Source: Thermogemmatispora carboxidivorans
GTDB taxonomy: Bacteria > Chloroflexota > Ktedonobacteria > Ktedonobacterales > Ktedonobacteraceae
DNA length: 64,000 nt
Reading direction: 5' to 3'
NCBI RefSeq assembly: GCF_000702505.1
Contig: NZ_JNIM01000001.1
Location: 2,604,001-2,668,000 of the forward strand
How positions within the stretch are numbered: the stretch's first letter is position 1; every line of letters starts with the position of its first letter. Below, in pieces: positions 37,015 to 44,898 of this stretch. The notes under the pieces were generated by a model. That model was not told where the DNA came from. It saw only the letters and a program-made list of their open reading frames with translations, and did no database searches. A program made the translations under genes and the position numbers.

Positions 37015-37479
37015 ATGGAACGAACACTGATTATTATTAAGCCCGAGGGGGTCCAGCGCGGCCTCATCGGGCAGATTCTTGCCCGCTTCGAGCAGCGGGG
37101 ATTGAAGTTTGTTGGCCTGAAGATGCTGCAGATGTCTCCCGCACTGGCAGAGGAGCACTACGCTGTCCATAAAGGGAAGCCCTTCTATGCCGGCCTGGTG
37201 AAGCATATTACTTCTGGCCCCGTGGTGGTCGGCGTGGTCGAGGGCCGCGGCGCGATCAAAATGGTGCGGACAATGATGGGGGCAACGAACGCGGCTGAGG
37301 CCGCTCCTGGTACGATCCGCGGCGACTTCGCTCTGGAGATTGGCTACAATATCATTCACGGCTCCGATGGGCCTGAGACGGCGGCTCGGGAGATCAGCCT
37401 CTTCTTTAAGCCAGAGGAGCTGCTCGATTACCGCCTGGCCAGCGAGTCCTGGCTCTATGAGGAGGAAGCGCACCAGTAA
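37015..37479 (+). CDS. ndk: Nucleoside diphosphate kinase
   Basis: Transfers gamma-phosphate between nucleoside triphosphates and diphosphates. The 154-residue protein begins MERTLIIIKPEGVQRGL; the phospho-histidine is in NIIHGSDGPETAAREI, the family signature. Length is typical. It lies 74 nt after the Roadblock gene on the same strand, an arrangement that could supply GTP locally, though ndk is a housekeeping gene and the association may be incidental. Confidence 0.96.
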   Translation: MERTLIIIKPEGVQRGLIGQILARFEQRGLKFVGLKMLQMSPALAEEHYAVHKGKPFYAGLVKHITSGPVVVGVVEGRGAIKMVRTMMGATNAAEAAPGTIRGDFALEIGYNIIHGSDGPETAAREISLFFKPEELLDYRLASESWLYEEEAHQ

Positions 37480-37905
37480 GCACGCCTTTGCTCCTGAGTA
37501 GCGCCTACCCTTTCGCTGAGTCGGCTGGCAAGGTCCAGGTCTACGGCCCGGCCTTCTCCGCTTGCTGAAGTCGCAGCGCCACCGCTCTCCTTCCTCACCT
37601 GGCTCTCATGCGCGCCTCGCGCTTTCTCTCTACCTGTCCTGTTCTGCATGGCCGGGCGGCTGCTCGCTTAGCACCGCCCGCCGGCTGGGCCATCCGCCAG
37701 ATCTTCCGCTCAGCTGTACGCCTGGCTCCCGCTTATACGGCTCATGCAACACGCCAGAGGGGAAGGGACAGCAAGCAGGCAGGTAGAGAGGAAGACAAGA
37801 CAAGTGGCAGGGGCAGGCCGCTGCACCCGGCCTGGATGGAACCGGCGCGGGCCACCCGCTGAGGGAGCAAGGTGCCAGGATAGCTCTCAGCTCGCAACTG
37901 GCTGA
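37480..37905. other. Intergenic region, no gene recognised
   Basis: A 426-nt gap between ndk and a Cys-rich small gene on the other strand. I see no hairpin or small gene with a good start. Confidence 0.35.
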
Positions 37906-38310
37906 TCAGTCAGGACTGCTCCTCTGGCCCCCTTTTCCTTTGACAGCTTCTTTCTTCTCCGCCTTTTCCGCAAGGCGCCAGCAGCATGTTTTGCTACGCA
38001 AGCAACGGTTCTGCTCTTCCAGCGTCAGCGGGGGCGTGCCTTTCATGCAGAATACCTGATACAGCGGCTCCCCCGCTTCTATGTCGCTGTCAGAAAACCA
38101 GCGCTCGCGATAGAATGGGCAGCCATTACGGTGCTTTCGCCAGTTTGGACTGGTCGCCGGGTTACTTTCAAGTGTACCTGCCAAGAATCCCTTCCTTCCT
38201 CTCAACAAACGCGCTTTCGTTTCTTCTACTCGCTCACTGCACAGGAAAGATGCGCGACAAGCGTTCTGCTCACTGAGGCCGACAAGGGACTGGTACCTTT
38301 CCCCGCTCAT
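37906..38310 (-). CDS. Small Cys-rich protein of unknown function
   Basis: A 134-residue or shorter protein that I do not recognise. Its core looks like a real protein: NGCPFYRERWFSDSD, then YQVFCMKGTPPLTLEEQ, then NRCLRSKTCCW. The pattern of cysteines (C-x-F near residue 64; C in VFCMKG; C-x4 or x5-CC in the last block) suggests a zinc- or Fe-S-binding fold. The N-terminal 50 residues may not be translated; the true start is unclear and no strong Shine-Dalgarno was located. The C-terminus is Lys/Glu-rich. It is an isolated gene in an otherwise empty 1.2-kb stretch. Confidence 0.5.
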   Translation of the reverse strand: MSGERYQSLVGLSEQNACRASFLCSERVEETKARLLRGRKGFLAGTLESNPATSPNWRKHRNGCPFYRERWFSDSDIEAGEPLYQVFCMKGTPPLTLEEQNRCLRSKTCCWRLAEKAEKKEAVKGKGGQRSSPD

Positions 38311-38717
38311 CTGCTTCTGAGTTGCCTCTCAAGGCACAGTACAGATGAGGTGGCTGCTTCCTTCTGACAAGCTTTTCCCTCGCCGGTCTGGTGGTCTCAT
38401 CCTACTGCGCAAAGGGCTGCTATGTCAAGGTGATGATGCCTCAAAGATCAACCAAAGATAATAAGAATGGCTTTTTATATGAATAGTCATTCAGAGAAGT
38501 TATTGTTGTTTTTCACGTGTAAGGACCGGGGCGAGCCGCGCTTGCAAAGCAGGACTGGCATCCGCTATACTGGCGCAAGAGGCCGGGAGGCTCCTCCCTT
38601 GGCGGGCGTCAGGTGTCCGCCCAGCTCTTGGGCGGGTGGACGGGGGCCGGTCCTCGCCCTCTTGGCTTCTCGATAGATAAGATTGGCGATATCGCCCCGA
38701 CCTGGTTGGAGGATCTA
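38311..38717. other. Intergenic region, no gene recognised
   Basis: A 407-nt gap. An AT-rich portion (38440-38515) may hold promoters for either neighbour; no hairpin stands out. Confidence 0.35.
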
Positions 38718-39629
38718 GTGAGTTCATTGTCACATCCCGACAGGGGTCCGCAGCCAGACCGTCCATCCCAGAGAACAGCGGAGGCGTCTGTTCCCTGGTC
38801 ATTTCGCGAGACCTGGCTGGCGATCTTCATTCCCCTGGTACCCTGGCTGCTGCTCTCGCTGCTGCTCTCGCTCGGGGCCCAGCTCCAGGGAAATCGCTCG
38901 CCTGGGCTGAAGGCGCCGCTCTCGCTCCAGCAAGATCTGGAGGGGGCGCTGGCGGCGGCGCTCTCGACGCTAGTGGTGGAGGGAGCTTTCTTGTTAGTGG
39001 CGCTGTTCTTTGCTCGCCGCGCTTTACGTCGCCAGGCTGCGTCTAGGGCTGCTGAGTCAGCAAAGGCCAGCGCCGGTGACGAGATCAGGTCGTCCTCTGC
39101 GCTGGCGGCGGCCAAAGCAGAGCGTGTTTCTCTGGGGAACGTGCTGCAGGCCCTTGGCCTGCGCCGCTTCCGACCGCGCTTTCTCTGGCTGGTAGTAGCC
39201 TTCCTGACGCTGCTCTATGTGGTCAACAGCCTCTACTCGGCACTGCTGGAGGGCCTGCACCTGCCGCTACAGACCAATGATCAGGTCATCCTGGAAAGTA
39301 GTCGTCTGGAGCCGATCACAACCGCGACCCTGCTGGTGCTGGCCGTGATCGTAGCTCCACTGTGTGAGGAGATCTTCTTTCGCGGCTTTGTCTTTCCCGG
39401 CTTGCGTCGCGGCCTGGCTACCGGCTGGGCCGTGCTGGCGAGTGCCCTGGTCTTCGGCCTGGCCCATGCCGACCTCGGCTCGTTCCCTGTGCTGATCGTC
39501 ATTGGCCTGCTCCTGGCCTTGCTGCGCTGGTGGAGCGGCTCCATTTACCCCGGTTTGCTGCTGCACATGCTCAATAACGGGATCAGCGCTACGGTGATTC
39601 TGCTCTATATGCTGGGCCGACTGCACTAA
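38718..39629 (+). CDS. CPBP family intramembrane metalloprotease
   Basis: A 303-residue CAAX-protease/bacteriocin-processing (CPBP, ABI) family protein. The three motifs are EEIFFRGF (EExxxR), FGLAHAD (FxxxH) and HMLNNG (HxxxN). About eight hydrophobic segments place it in the inner membrane. Function in bacteria is usually unknown; some members process peptides or confer immunity. The GTG at 38718 has GGAGG 5 nt upstream; an ATG at 38613 gives an unlikely leader. An imperfect hairpin follows the stop. Confidence 0.9.
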   Translation: MSSLSHPDRGPQPDRPSQRTAEASVPWSFRETWLAIFIPLVPWLLLSLLLSLGAQLQGNRSPGLKAPLSLQQDLEGALAAALSTLVVEGAFLLVALFFARRALRRQAASRAAESAKASAGDEIRSSSALAAAKAERVSLGNVLQALGLRRFRPRFLWLVVAFLTLLYVVNSLYSALLEGLHLPLQTNDQVILESSRLEPITTATLLVLAVIVAPLCEEIFFRGFVFPGLRRGLATGWAVLASALVFGLAHADLGSFPVLIVIGLLLALLRWWSGSIYPGLLLHMLNNGISATVILLYMLGRLH

Positions 39630-39693
39630 CTTCTCAGTCAGCGAGCGGCAGGTACGCCAGCGGCCTGACCGGCAACGGAACGCTGAGGAGAAG
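39630..39693. terminator. Imperfect hairpin between convergent CPBP and PaaK genes
   Basis: CTTCTCAGTCAGCG (39630-39643) pairs, with one bulge, to CGCTGAGGAGAAG (39681-39693). It starts right after the CPBP stop and could end transcription from both sides. Confidence 0.4.
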
Positions 39694-39807
39694 GGCTTTC
39701 CCGTTTCCTGCCTCAGAGCGTTCTCAGCCAGAGGAAAACACAAGAAGGGACCCCGCAGACCGCAAGCGTAGCGCATGCCGCTCCGATGACCGGCCTGGCT
39801 AGCCCGG

Positions 39808-41163
39808 CTAGGCGCCAGCACGCAGCTTCCGCCGATCCTCTACCCGTGCGCTGGCCGTCTTCGACTCGCCGCCGGTAGCGCGCGGCAGGCTATCGGGTGG
39901 CACCAACTCTACCTTGGGTGTATTGCCCGTGATCGATTTGACCGCCTCCGCCATCGCGCGGGCCAGTTCCTGGCAGCGCTCGCTCTGCTCTAACAGTTGC
40001 TGCTCCTTGACTTCGACTTTGAGCAAGAAGGTGTCCAGCTCATCGCGACGATCAACAATGATGCGGAAGTTCGTGCCGGTCTCTGGAAAGCGCAGCAGGG
40101 CCGCCTCTACCTGGCTGGGGAAGACCAGCAGGCCGCGGATGGAGACCGCGTCATCGGTTCGCCCTTTGATGGCTCCGATTTTCGGATGGGTGCGCCCGCA
40201 AGGGCAACGCTCTTCCCACCAGAGACGCGAGAGATCGCGACTGCGGTAGCGAATCATGGCTGTCCCATCGCCCGTGAGCCAGGTCCAGACAAGCTCTCCC
40301 TCCTGGCCTTCTTCGACCCATTCGCCGGTTTCGGGATCAATGCACTCGACCAGGAAGGTATCGGCCCAGGCATGCATACCGTTGCGTTCCTCACATTCGC
40401 AGGTCATGCCTGGCCCAAGAAACTCGGTCATGCCAAATTCGTCGTAGGCCGTAATATGAAAGTATTCTTCCAGCTTCAGGCGAGTCTCCCAGGGCCAGGG
40501 CTCAGCTCCGAAGAGGCCGATGCGTAACCTGGTACGAGAGAAGTCGATGTCTAACTCTCGCGCCTTGCGACCCAGATAGAGGCCGACGGAAGGGGTCATA
40601 CACATGGCACTGACCCCGAAATCCGTGATGAATTCAAAGATGCGTTCGTATTGGCGCGCGTCCGAACCCATCGGGATGACCATGACGCCCATTTCCAGGG
40701 CCCCGTAGTGGAAGCCAAAGCCCCCCGTTGGGAGTCCATAGCCATAGCAGTTCAGGAGGATATCACCAGGCCGTAAACCGACCATCCATAGCTCGCGGGC
40801 GTTCAGCTCGGCCCAGTTCTGCAGATCGCGCCGGGTGGCAAAAACAGGTACGCTCTTACCAGTGGTGCCGCTGGTGGCGTGCACCTCTAAGGCCCCTTGC
40901 TCGCCTCCGGGCGGCACCATCGCCATACCATAGGGGTAAGCAGTGCGTACGCTCTTTTTTTCAAGAAATGGCAGCTTCTGAATATCTTCCAGGCTTTTAA
41001 TATCTTCTGGCTTGATGCCAGCTTGATCATAGAGTTGGCGATAGAACGGATTCTGTCTATAGGCCCGAGCGACAAGCGCCTGCAGGCGTTCCAGTTGGAG
41101 CGCGCGCAGGCGTTCGCGGGGCAGAGTTTCGATCTCTTCGTTGAAATATTTCCGATCGCTCAT
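39808..41163 (-). CDS. Phenylacetate-CoA ligase-like adenylate-forming enzyme (PaaK family)
   Basis: A 451-residue acyl-CoA ligase of the PaaK family. The N-terminus has YFNEEIETLPRERL, typical of PaaK. The ATP-binding Ser/Thr/Gly motif is HATSGTTGKSV, followed by YGYGLPTGGFG and YDEFGMTE. It probably activates an aryl acid such as phenylacetate to its CoA thioester, but no paa genes are nearby, so the substrate is open. The start ATG at 41163 has GAGGTG upstream; 41181 is an alternative. It is divergent from the HAD gene. Confidence 0.88.
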   Translation of the reverse strand: MSDRKYFNEEIETLPRERLRALQLERLQALVARAYRQNPFYRQLYDQAGIKPEDIKSLEDIQKLPFLEKKSVRTAYPYGMAMVPPGGEQGALEVHATSGTTGKSVPVFATRRDLQNWAELNARELWMVGLRPGDILLNCYGYGLPTGGFGFHYGALEMGVMVIPMGSDARQYERIFEFITDFGVSAMCMTPSVGLYLGRKARELDIDFSRTRLRIGLFGAEPWPWETRLKLEEYFHITAYDEFGMTEFLGPGMTCECEERNGMHAWADTFLVECIDPETGEWVEEGQEGELVWTWLTGDGTAMIRYRSRDLSRLWWEERCPCGRTHPKIGAIKGRTDDAVSIRGLLVFPSQVEAALLRFPETGTNFRIIVDRRDELDTFLLKVEVKEQQLLEQSERCQELARAMAEAVKSITGNTPKVELVPPDSLPRATGGESKTASARVEDRRKLRAGA

Positions 41164-41261
41164 GGGCAGCACCTCCGCCACTATTCTACCATTGCTCTCT
41201 GCAGGCGTCTATGCGAGCGAGAGCGCTGGCCTACCTGGCCCGGCAAGCCGGGTAGCCGATA

Positions 41262-41270
41262 TGGTATCAT
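41262..41270 (+). promoter_or_regulatory. Extended -10 promoter for the HAD leader
   Basis: TGG followed by TATCAT (41265-41270) forms an extended -10 box; the -35 is poor. Transcription from here would enter the leader containing the terminator at 41295-41351. Confidence 0.4.
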
Positions 41271-41294
41271 GTCTGGCGGAACGCTAACGCTACC

Positions 41295-41351
41295 GGGGAA
41301 GGGGTCAAGCCAAGCACACAGCACCAGGTTTGGTGCACTCTTCCCCTTTTT
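41295..41351 (+). terminator. Leader terminator/attenuator upstream of the HAD gene
   Basis: GGGGAAG (41295-41301) pairs with CTTCCCC (41340-41346), an inner hairpin GCACC-AGGTTT-GGTGC lies within (41321-41336), and TTTTT (41347-41351) follows. The only gene nearby to the left is divergent, so this plus-strand terminator sits in the HAD gene's own leader. That suggests attenuation or a riboswitch, or a short independent RNA of about 75-90 nt. Confidence 0.6.
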
Positions 41352-41391
41352 ATTCCACCTGTTTTTGTGAGGAAGGAGCAGGGGTCATTCT

Positions 41392-42063
41392 ATGGCTGAA
41401 CAGGGCCTTCGGGCCGTGATCTGGGACCTGGATGGGGTGATTATCGATAGCGCGCAGGCTCATTTCCGGGCCTGGCAGCGCCTGGCTCAAGAGGAGGGGT
41501 GGACGCTGAGTGAGGAGGATTTCCGCACAACCTTTGGGATGCGCAATGACCATATTATCCCACTGCTGTGGGGAGAGAAGCTTCCCGAGCGGGTTCGCGC
41601 GCTCTCGGAGCGCAAGGAAGCCTATTTTCGTGAGCTGGTGCGCCAGAATCCCCAAAGTTTGGCGCTGCCGGGAGCACTAGAGCTACTCCAGGCCGTGCAT
41701 GAGGCCGGCACCGCCCAGGCTCTGGCCTCGTCCACGCCACCTGAGAATATCGCGCTGATCAGCGAGCTGTTGGGCCTGCAGCGCTATCTGCAGGTCCTGA
41801 TTTCGGGAGAAATGGTGGAGCGTGGCAAGCCCGCCCCAGATATCTTTTTGAAGGCCGCCGAAGCGCTGCAGGTGCCACCCTCCGCTTGTGTGGTGATTGA
41901 AGATGCGATAGCCGGCATCGAGGCGGCCCACGCCGCGGGCATGCGCTGCCTGGCGGTCGCGACCACGCGCGAGCCAGAGGCTTTGTACGAGGCCGACCTG
42001 GTAGTGCGCTCGCTCTCCGAGCTGAACGTAGAGCGCCTGCGCGCTTTGATTCCTGCCTCTTGA
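41392..42063 (+). CDS. HAD-superfamily phosphatase/beta-phosphoglucomutase-like hydrolase
   Basis: A 223-residue HAD protein of subfamily IA. The nucleophile motif DLDGVIIDS is near residue 13, a helical cap follows, motif III Lys is in GKPAPDIF and motif IV in VVIEDAIAGIEAA. It resembles beta-phosphoglucomutase and sugar-phosphate phosphatases; the substrate is not determined. AAGGAG lies about 12 nt before the ATG. It follows a leader with an internal terminator and precedes tRNA-Sec by 176 nt. Confidence 0.9.
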   Translation: MAEQGLRAVIWDLDGVIIDSAQAHFRAWQRLAQEEGWTLSEEDFRTTFGMRNDHIIPLLWGEKLPERVRALSERKEAYFRELVRQNPQSLALPGALELLQAVHEAGTAQALASSTPPENIALISELLGLQRYLQVLISGEMVERGKPAPDIFLKAAEALQVPPSACVVIEDAIAGIEAAHAAGMRCLAVATTREPEALYEADLVVRSLSELNVERLRALIPAS

Positions 42064-42134
42064 GAGCCCAGCTCCTTGGAGGCTCTGGGCCCGCTCGCCC
42101 GATCCGCTGGCGGGCCTTCAAGCTCAAGACGGGC

Positions 42135-42163
42135 TTGCGGCTCATTGCGCAATCGGCTATACT
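42135..42163 (+). promoter_or_regulatory. Sigma-70 promoter for tRNA-Sec
   Basis: TTGCGG (42135-42140), a 17-nt spacer and TATACT (42158-42163), placed 76 nt before the mature tRNA. It lies after the HAD stop codon, so tRNA-Sec can be transcribed independently. Confidence 0.6.
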
Positions 42164-42239
42164 CTCACTCAGGGTGAGGCGAGGTTTCTTCCTCGTCTCT
42201 CCTGGCTTTTCTGTAGCCAGTACCTGGACTGGCGACGAT

Positions 42240-42335
42240 GGAGGTGTAGGGGTCCCGGTGGGCCTCGCCGTCTTCAAAACGGTTGGGGGGTCGCTGCGCG
42301 CGGTCCCTGGTGGGTTCGACTCCCATACACCTCTG
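42240..42335 (+). tRNA. selC: Selenocysteine tRNA (anticodon TCA)
   Basis: About 96 nt, long as expected for tRNA-Sec. The 8-bp acceptor stem GGAGGTGT pairs with ACACCTCT (42327-42334), giving a G-U at the first pair. The anticodon arm is GCCGT-CTTCAAA-ACGGT with anticodon TCA. A long variable arm follows (GGGGGGTCGC to GCGGTCCC region), then the T arm TGGG-TTCGACT-CCCA. The discriminator is G73, as in bacterial tRNA-Sec; the CCA is not fully encoded (CCT follows). It inserts selenocysteine at UGA with SelA, SelB and SelD. None of those, and no obvious selenoprotein, is in this window. Confidence 0.9.
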
Positions 42336-42548
42336 CCTCCCTGTTCCTCTTGTTCCGCAGCCTCATGTCACTCTGCGTCTGCCCTGATGGGAGAGCCTTT
42401 CAACTGAATGCTCTACTGATCTGGCCTGCTCTGCTCGTTCCCTTTCCTAGCTATCTTTACCATCTTCTGATGCCATTCTCCCTATAAGTCGTTCTGAATC
42501 CTACGGAGGAACATTTACCCCTTTCCAAGCGTCACTCTATCTACGGGA

Positions 42549-44771
42549 ATGCTTGCAAGAAGAAAGGCGCAGAAAGCAATGGACTATCCCCAGCTAGCTT
42601 TACGGTATCTGCAGCAAGCATCGAGGAGAGTTAGCAAACTCGGGCCGAGGCTAAAGCGCTGGCTGGCTGGCGCTGGTCAGGTGGCGTTACTGCTGCTGGT
42701 GGCGCTGTTGATCCAGTGGCCCGCCCCGGTGAGTGACGACCAACTGGTGGCCGCCTGGCCTGGCAGCGATCTCGTGGTGAGTCACTGGCCGATGGTTCTG
42801 GAGCTACAGCGTACAGTTGCTCAGGCGCACCGCCTTCCACTGTGGAATCCCTATTTCGGCGGTGGCCTGCCTCTGGGGGCCGATCCCCTGGCAGCTCTTT
42901 TCTATCCACCCACACAACTGGTGCACTTCTTCTCACTGCGCAATTACTTTTTTGTATTGATGACTCTTCATTTCTTCTGGGCGGGGTTGGGAACACTGCT
43001 GCTGGCGCGCCGCGTCCTCGCGTTGCCGCGCTGGCCGGCGCTGGTGGCGGCGGTCAGCTATATGGCCACGCCACGCCTGATCAGCCATCTGGGGGCCGGC
43101 CATGTGACCATCATGCAGACGGTCTGCTGGTATCCCTGGCTGGCGCTGGCTGCCTGGGCCACCATCCGTCAGCCCCTACGTTGGGGGCCGGCCCTGGCCC
43201 TCTGTGTGGCCATGACCTTGCTGGCCGGCCATCCTCAGATGGCCTATTATGGCCTGCTGATGCTGGTCGCTGTCGCGGCCTGGTTCCTGCTGCAGCAGGC
43301 CAGGCAGGAGGGTCGGCGTCCAGCTCTGTTCTCTGCCACCGGCCTGCTCGTGGCCTGCACTTTGGGCGTAGCCCTGGCTGGCATCCATCTCCTGCCACTG
43401 CTGGAGCTGATGCGCTACTCGACGAGGGCTTACGCTCTGCATCCCAAGGATCAGATTACGCTGACGCAGTTTCTTCACTCACTGGTGAACGAGCCCCCAC
43501 CGGGCTGGCTAACCTGGGAGGGCATGATTGCCCCAGGCCTGAGCGTGCTCTGCCTGGCGGCCTTCGGCACGGCCAGCCGTACGCGCAAAGCCTGGCTGCT
43601 GGCGCTGGCCGTGATGCTGGTCGCCAGTCTGGCAATGGGGCAGTCCTCGAAGGTCTACCATGTGGTCCAGCATCTTCTGCCAGACTTCGACCGCTTCCGC
43701 GGCCTGGCCCGCATCTGGTTCCTGGGTCTGTTGGGGATCGCGCTGCTGGCCGGTCTGGGCGCCAGTACCGTGACAGAAGCTCTGCGGCGACTGAGCCGAG
43801 CCGCGAGTCTGGGCGCAGGAGCACTCTTGTTGACTCTGGTGGTCACGAACCTGGTGCTGCTCGATCAACACTACTCGCAGGTTGGCTCCGTGAGCCTCAT
43901 CACGAGACCCTCGCGCCTCGCTCTGGCCGCGCAGCAGCTGGCCGGAGATGGACGCATCTACAGCCTGCAGGAAAATATTCCACAGCTGACCGCTGCTGAG
44001 CTGGAGTTACGCCTGGCCGATGGAGCTGATCCGCTGCTAGTCGGCGCTTACGTCCAGTATATGGACCGCGCCGGTGGGTACTACGGGACTGGCTATCAGC
44101 AGCGGATTCCCTACGATGCCCCCTGGGTCCACCCTGACCCGCGTCTACTCGGCCTGCTCCACGTTACGGTACTGGTCTCCAAGCGCCCGCTTCACGATAG
44201 TCATCTGCTTCTCGTCGGCGAGATTGACGGGACCTTCCTCTACCGCAATAGTCTTGACGCCGGGTCGGCTTACCTGCTGCGCCCCGGACCAGATGGTCAG
44301 CCGCCAAGCCTGGCCCATTACCGGCCTCTACCGGCAACGGTCCAGCTGCTGCGCCAGCAGGACGATGAACAGAGCTTTCGCGTGACCAGCGCCACAGGCG
44401 GCTACCTGGTGATGGCTACGACAGCCTACCCGGGCTGGATTGCCATCCTCGACGGGCAGCGTGTGCCAGTGCAGAGCTTCGCTGGCCTGATGCCGGCCAT
44501 CCGCGTCGGACCGGGGACCCATACGCTCAGCTACCGCTACCAGCCCGCGTCAGTGGCGCGCGGCGCAGTTCTCTCGGTACTCGCTCTGCTGGTGCTGCTG
44601 CTCTGGCTGGCCGGCTGGCAACTCTATCGACGGGGGCGCCTCCCGCGTATTTTCTCGCACTGGCCACACAGATCGCGCGCTGCTCTGGTCGGTTCAGCAT
44701 CCAGCACAGCTTCGCCCGAGCAGGCTCCTTCGTCAGAAGGCAAGATCGCCGCACCGCTCGGCCAGGAGTAG
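42549..44771 (+). CDS. YfhO-like polytopic membrane protein
   Basis: A 740-residue membrane protein with a GT-C glycosyltransferase-like layout. About a dozen hydrophobic helices (residues about 30-430) follow a basic N-terminus, then a soluble domain (440-670) and a last helix with a basic tail. Motifs such as WNPYFGGGLPLGADPLAALFYP match YfhO-family proteins, thought to add sugars to lipid or teichoic-acid-like polymers. No SxTMxR or DD motif is needed to place it, but activity is unknown. The start is either ATG 42549 or ATG 42579. A strong hairpin follows the stop. Confidence 0.8.
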   Translation: MLARRKAQKAMDYPQLALRYLQQASRRVSKLGPRLKRWLAGAGQVALLLLVALLIQWPAPVSDDQLVAAWPGSDLVVSHWPMVLELQRTVAQAHRLPLWNPYFGGGLPLGADPLAALFYPPTQLVHFFSLRNYFFVLMTLHFFWAGLGTLLLARRVLALPRWPALVAAVSYMATPRLISHLGAGHVTIMQTVCWYPWLALAAWATIRQPLRWGPALALCVAMTLLAGHPQMAYYGLLMLVAVAAWFLLQQARQEGRRPALFSATGLLVACTLGVALAGIHLLPLLELMRYSTRAYALHPKDQITLTQFLHSLVNEPPPGWLTWEGMIAPGLSVLCLAAFGTASRTRKAWLLALAVMLVASLAMGQSSKVYHVVQHLLPDFDRFRGLARIWFLGLLGIALLAGLGASTVTEALRRLSRAASLGAGALLLTLVVTNLVLLDQHYSQVGSVSLITRPSRLALAAQQLAGDGRIYSLQENIPQLTAAELELRLADGADPLLVGAYVQYMDRAGGYYGTGYQQRIPYDAPWVHPDPRLLGLLHVTVLVSKRPLHDSHLLLVGEIDGTFLYRNSLDAGSAYLLRPGPDGQPPSLAHYRPLPATVQLLRQQDDEQSFRVTSATGGYLVMATTAYPGWIAILDGQRVPVQSFAGLMPAIRVGPGTHTLSYRYQPASVARGAVLSVLALLVLLLWLAGWQLYRRGRLPRIFSHWPHRSRAALVGSASSTASPEQAPSSEGKIAAPLGQE

Positions 44772-44777
44772 CGTAGT

Positions 44778-44851
44778 GCAAAGGAAGAGCGACAGGGCAA
44801 GCTCCAGCGGCCCCCACAGCGCAGCGCAGCGCAGTCGCGCTCTTCCTTTGC
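44778..44851. terminator. Bidirectional hairpin between convergent genes
   Basis: GCAAAGGAAGAGCG (44778-44791) is perfectly complementary to 44838-44851, a 14-bp stem. It lies between the YfhO-like gene (ends 44771) and the SDR gene (ends 44899), so it could terminate both transcripts. Confidence 0.6.
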
Positions 44852-44898
44852 CTTTCCCAGGATCGGATAGGGCCAGGGAAGTTCCACTTCCAGCCAGC

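Noticed and set aside
37015-37479. Ndk as a dedicated part of a Roadblock signalling system
   Set aside because: ndk is a housekeeping gene found in many contexts; adjacency alone is not enough to assign it to that system.
41262-41351. Known riboswitch class (TPP, fluoride, SAM or guanidine type) before the HAD gene
   Set aside because: I compared the leader with the consensus elements I know and found no match, so it is listed only as a terminator-bearing leader.
42842-43999. 385-codon plus-strand open frame overlapping the YfhO-like gene
   Set aside because: It is a shifted frame of the membrane protein gene, Gly/Arg/Ser-rich, without domain features.
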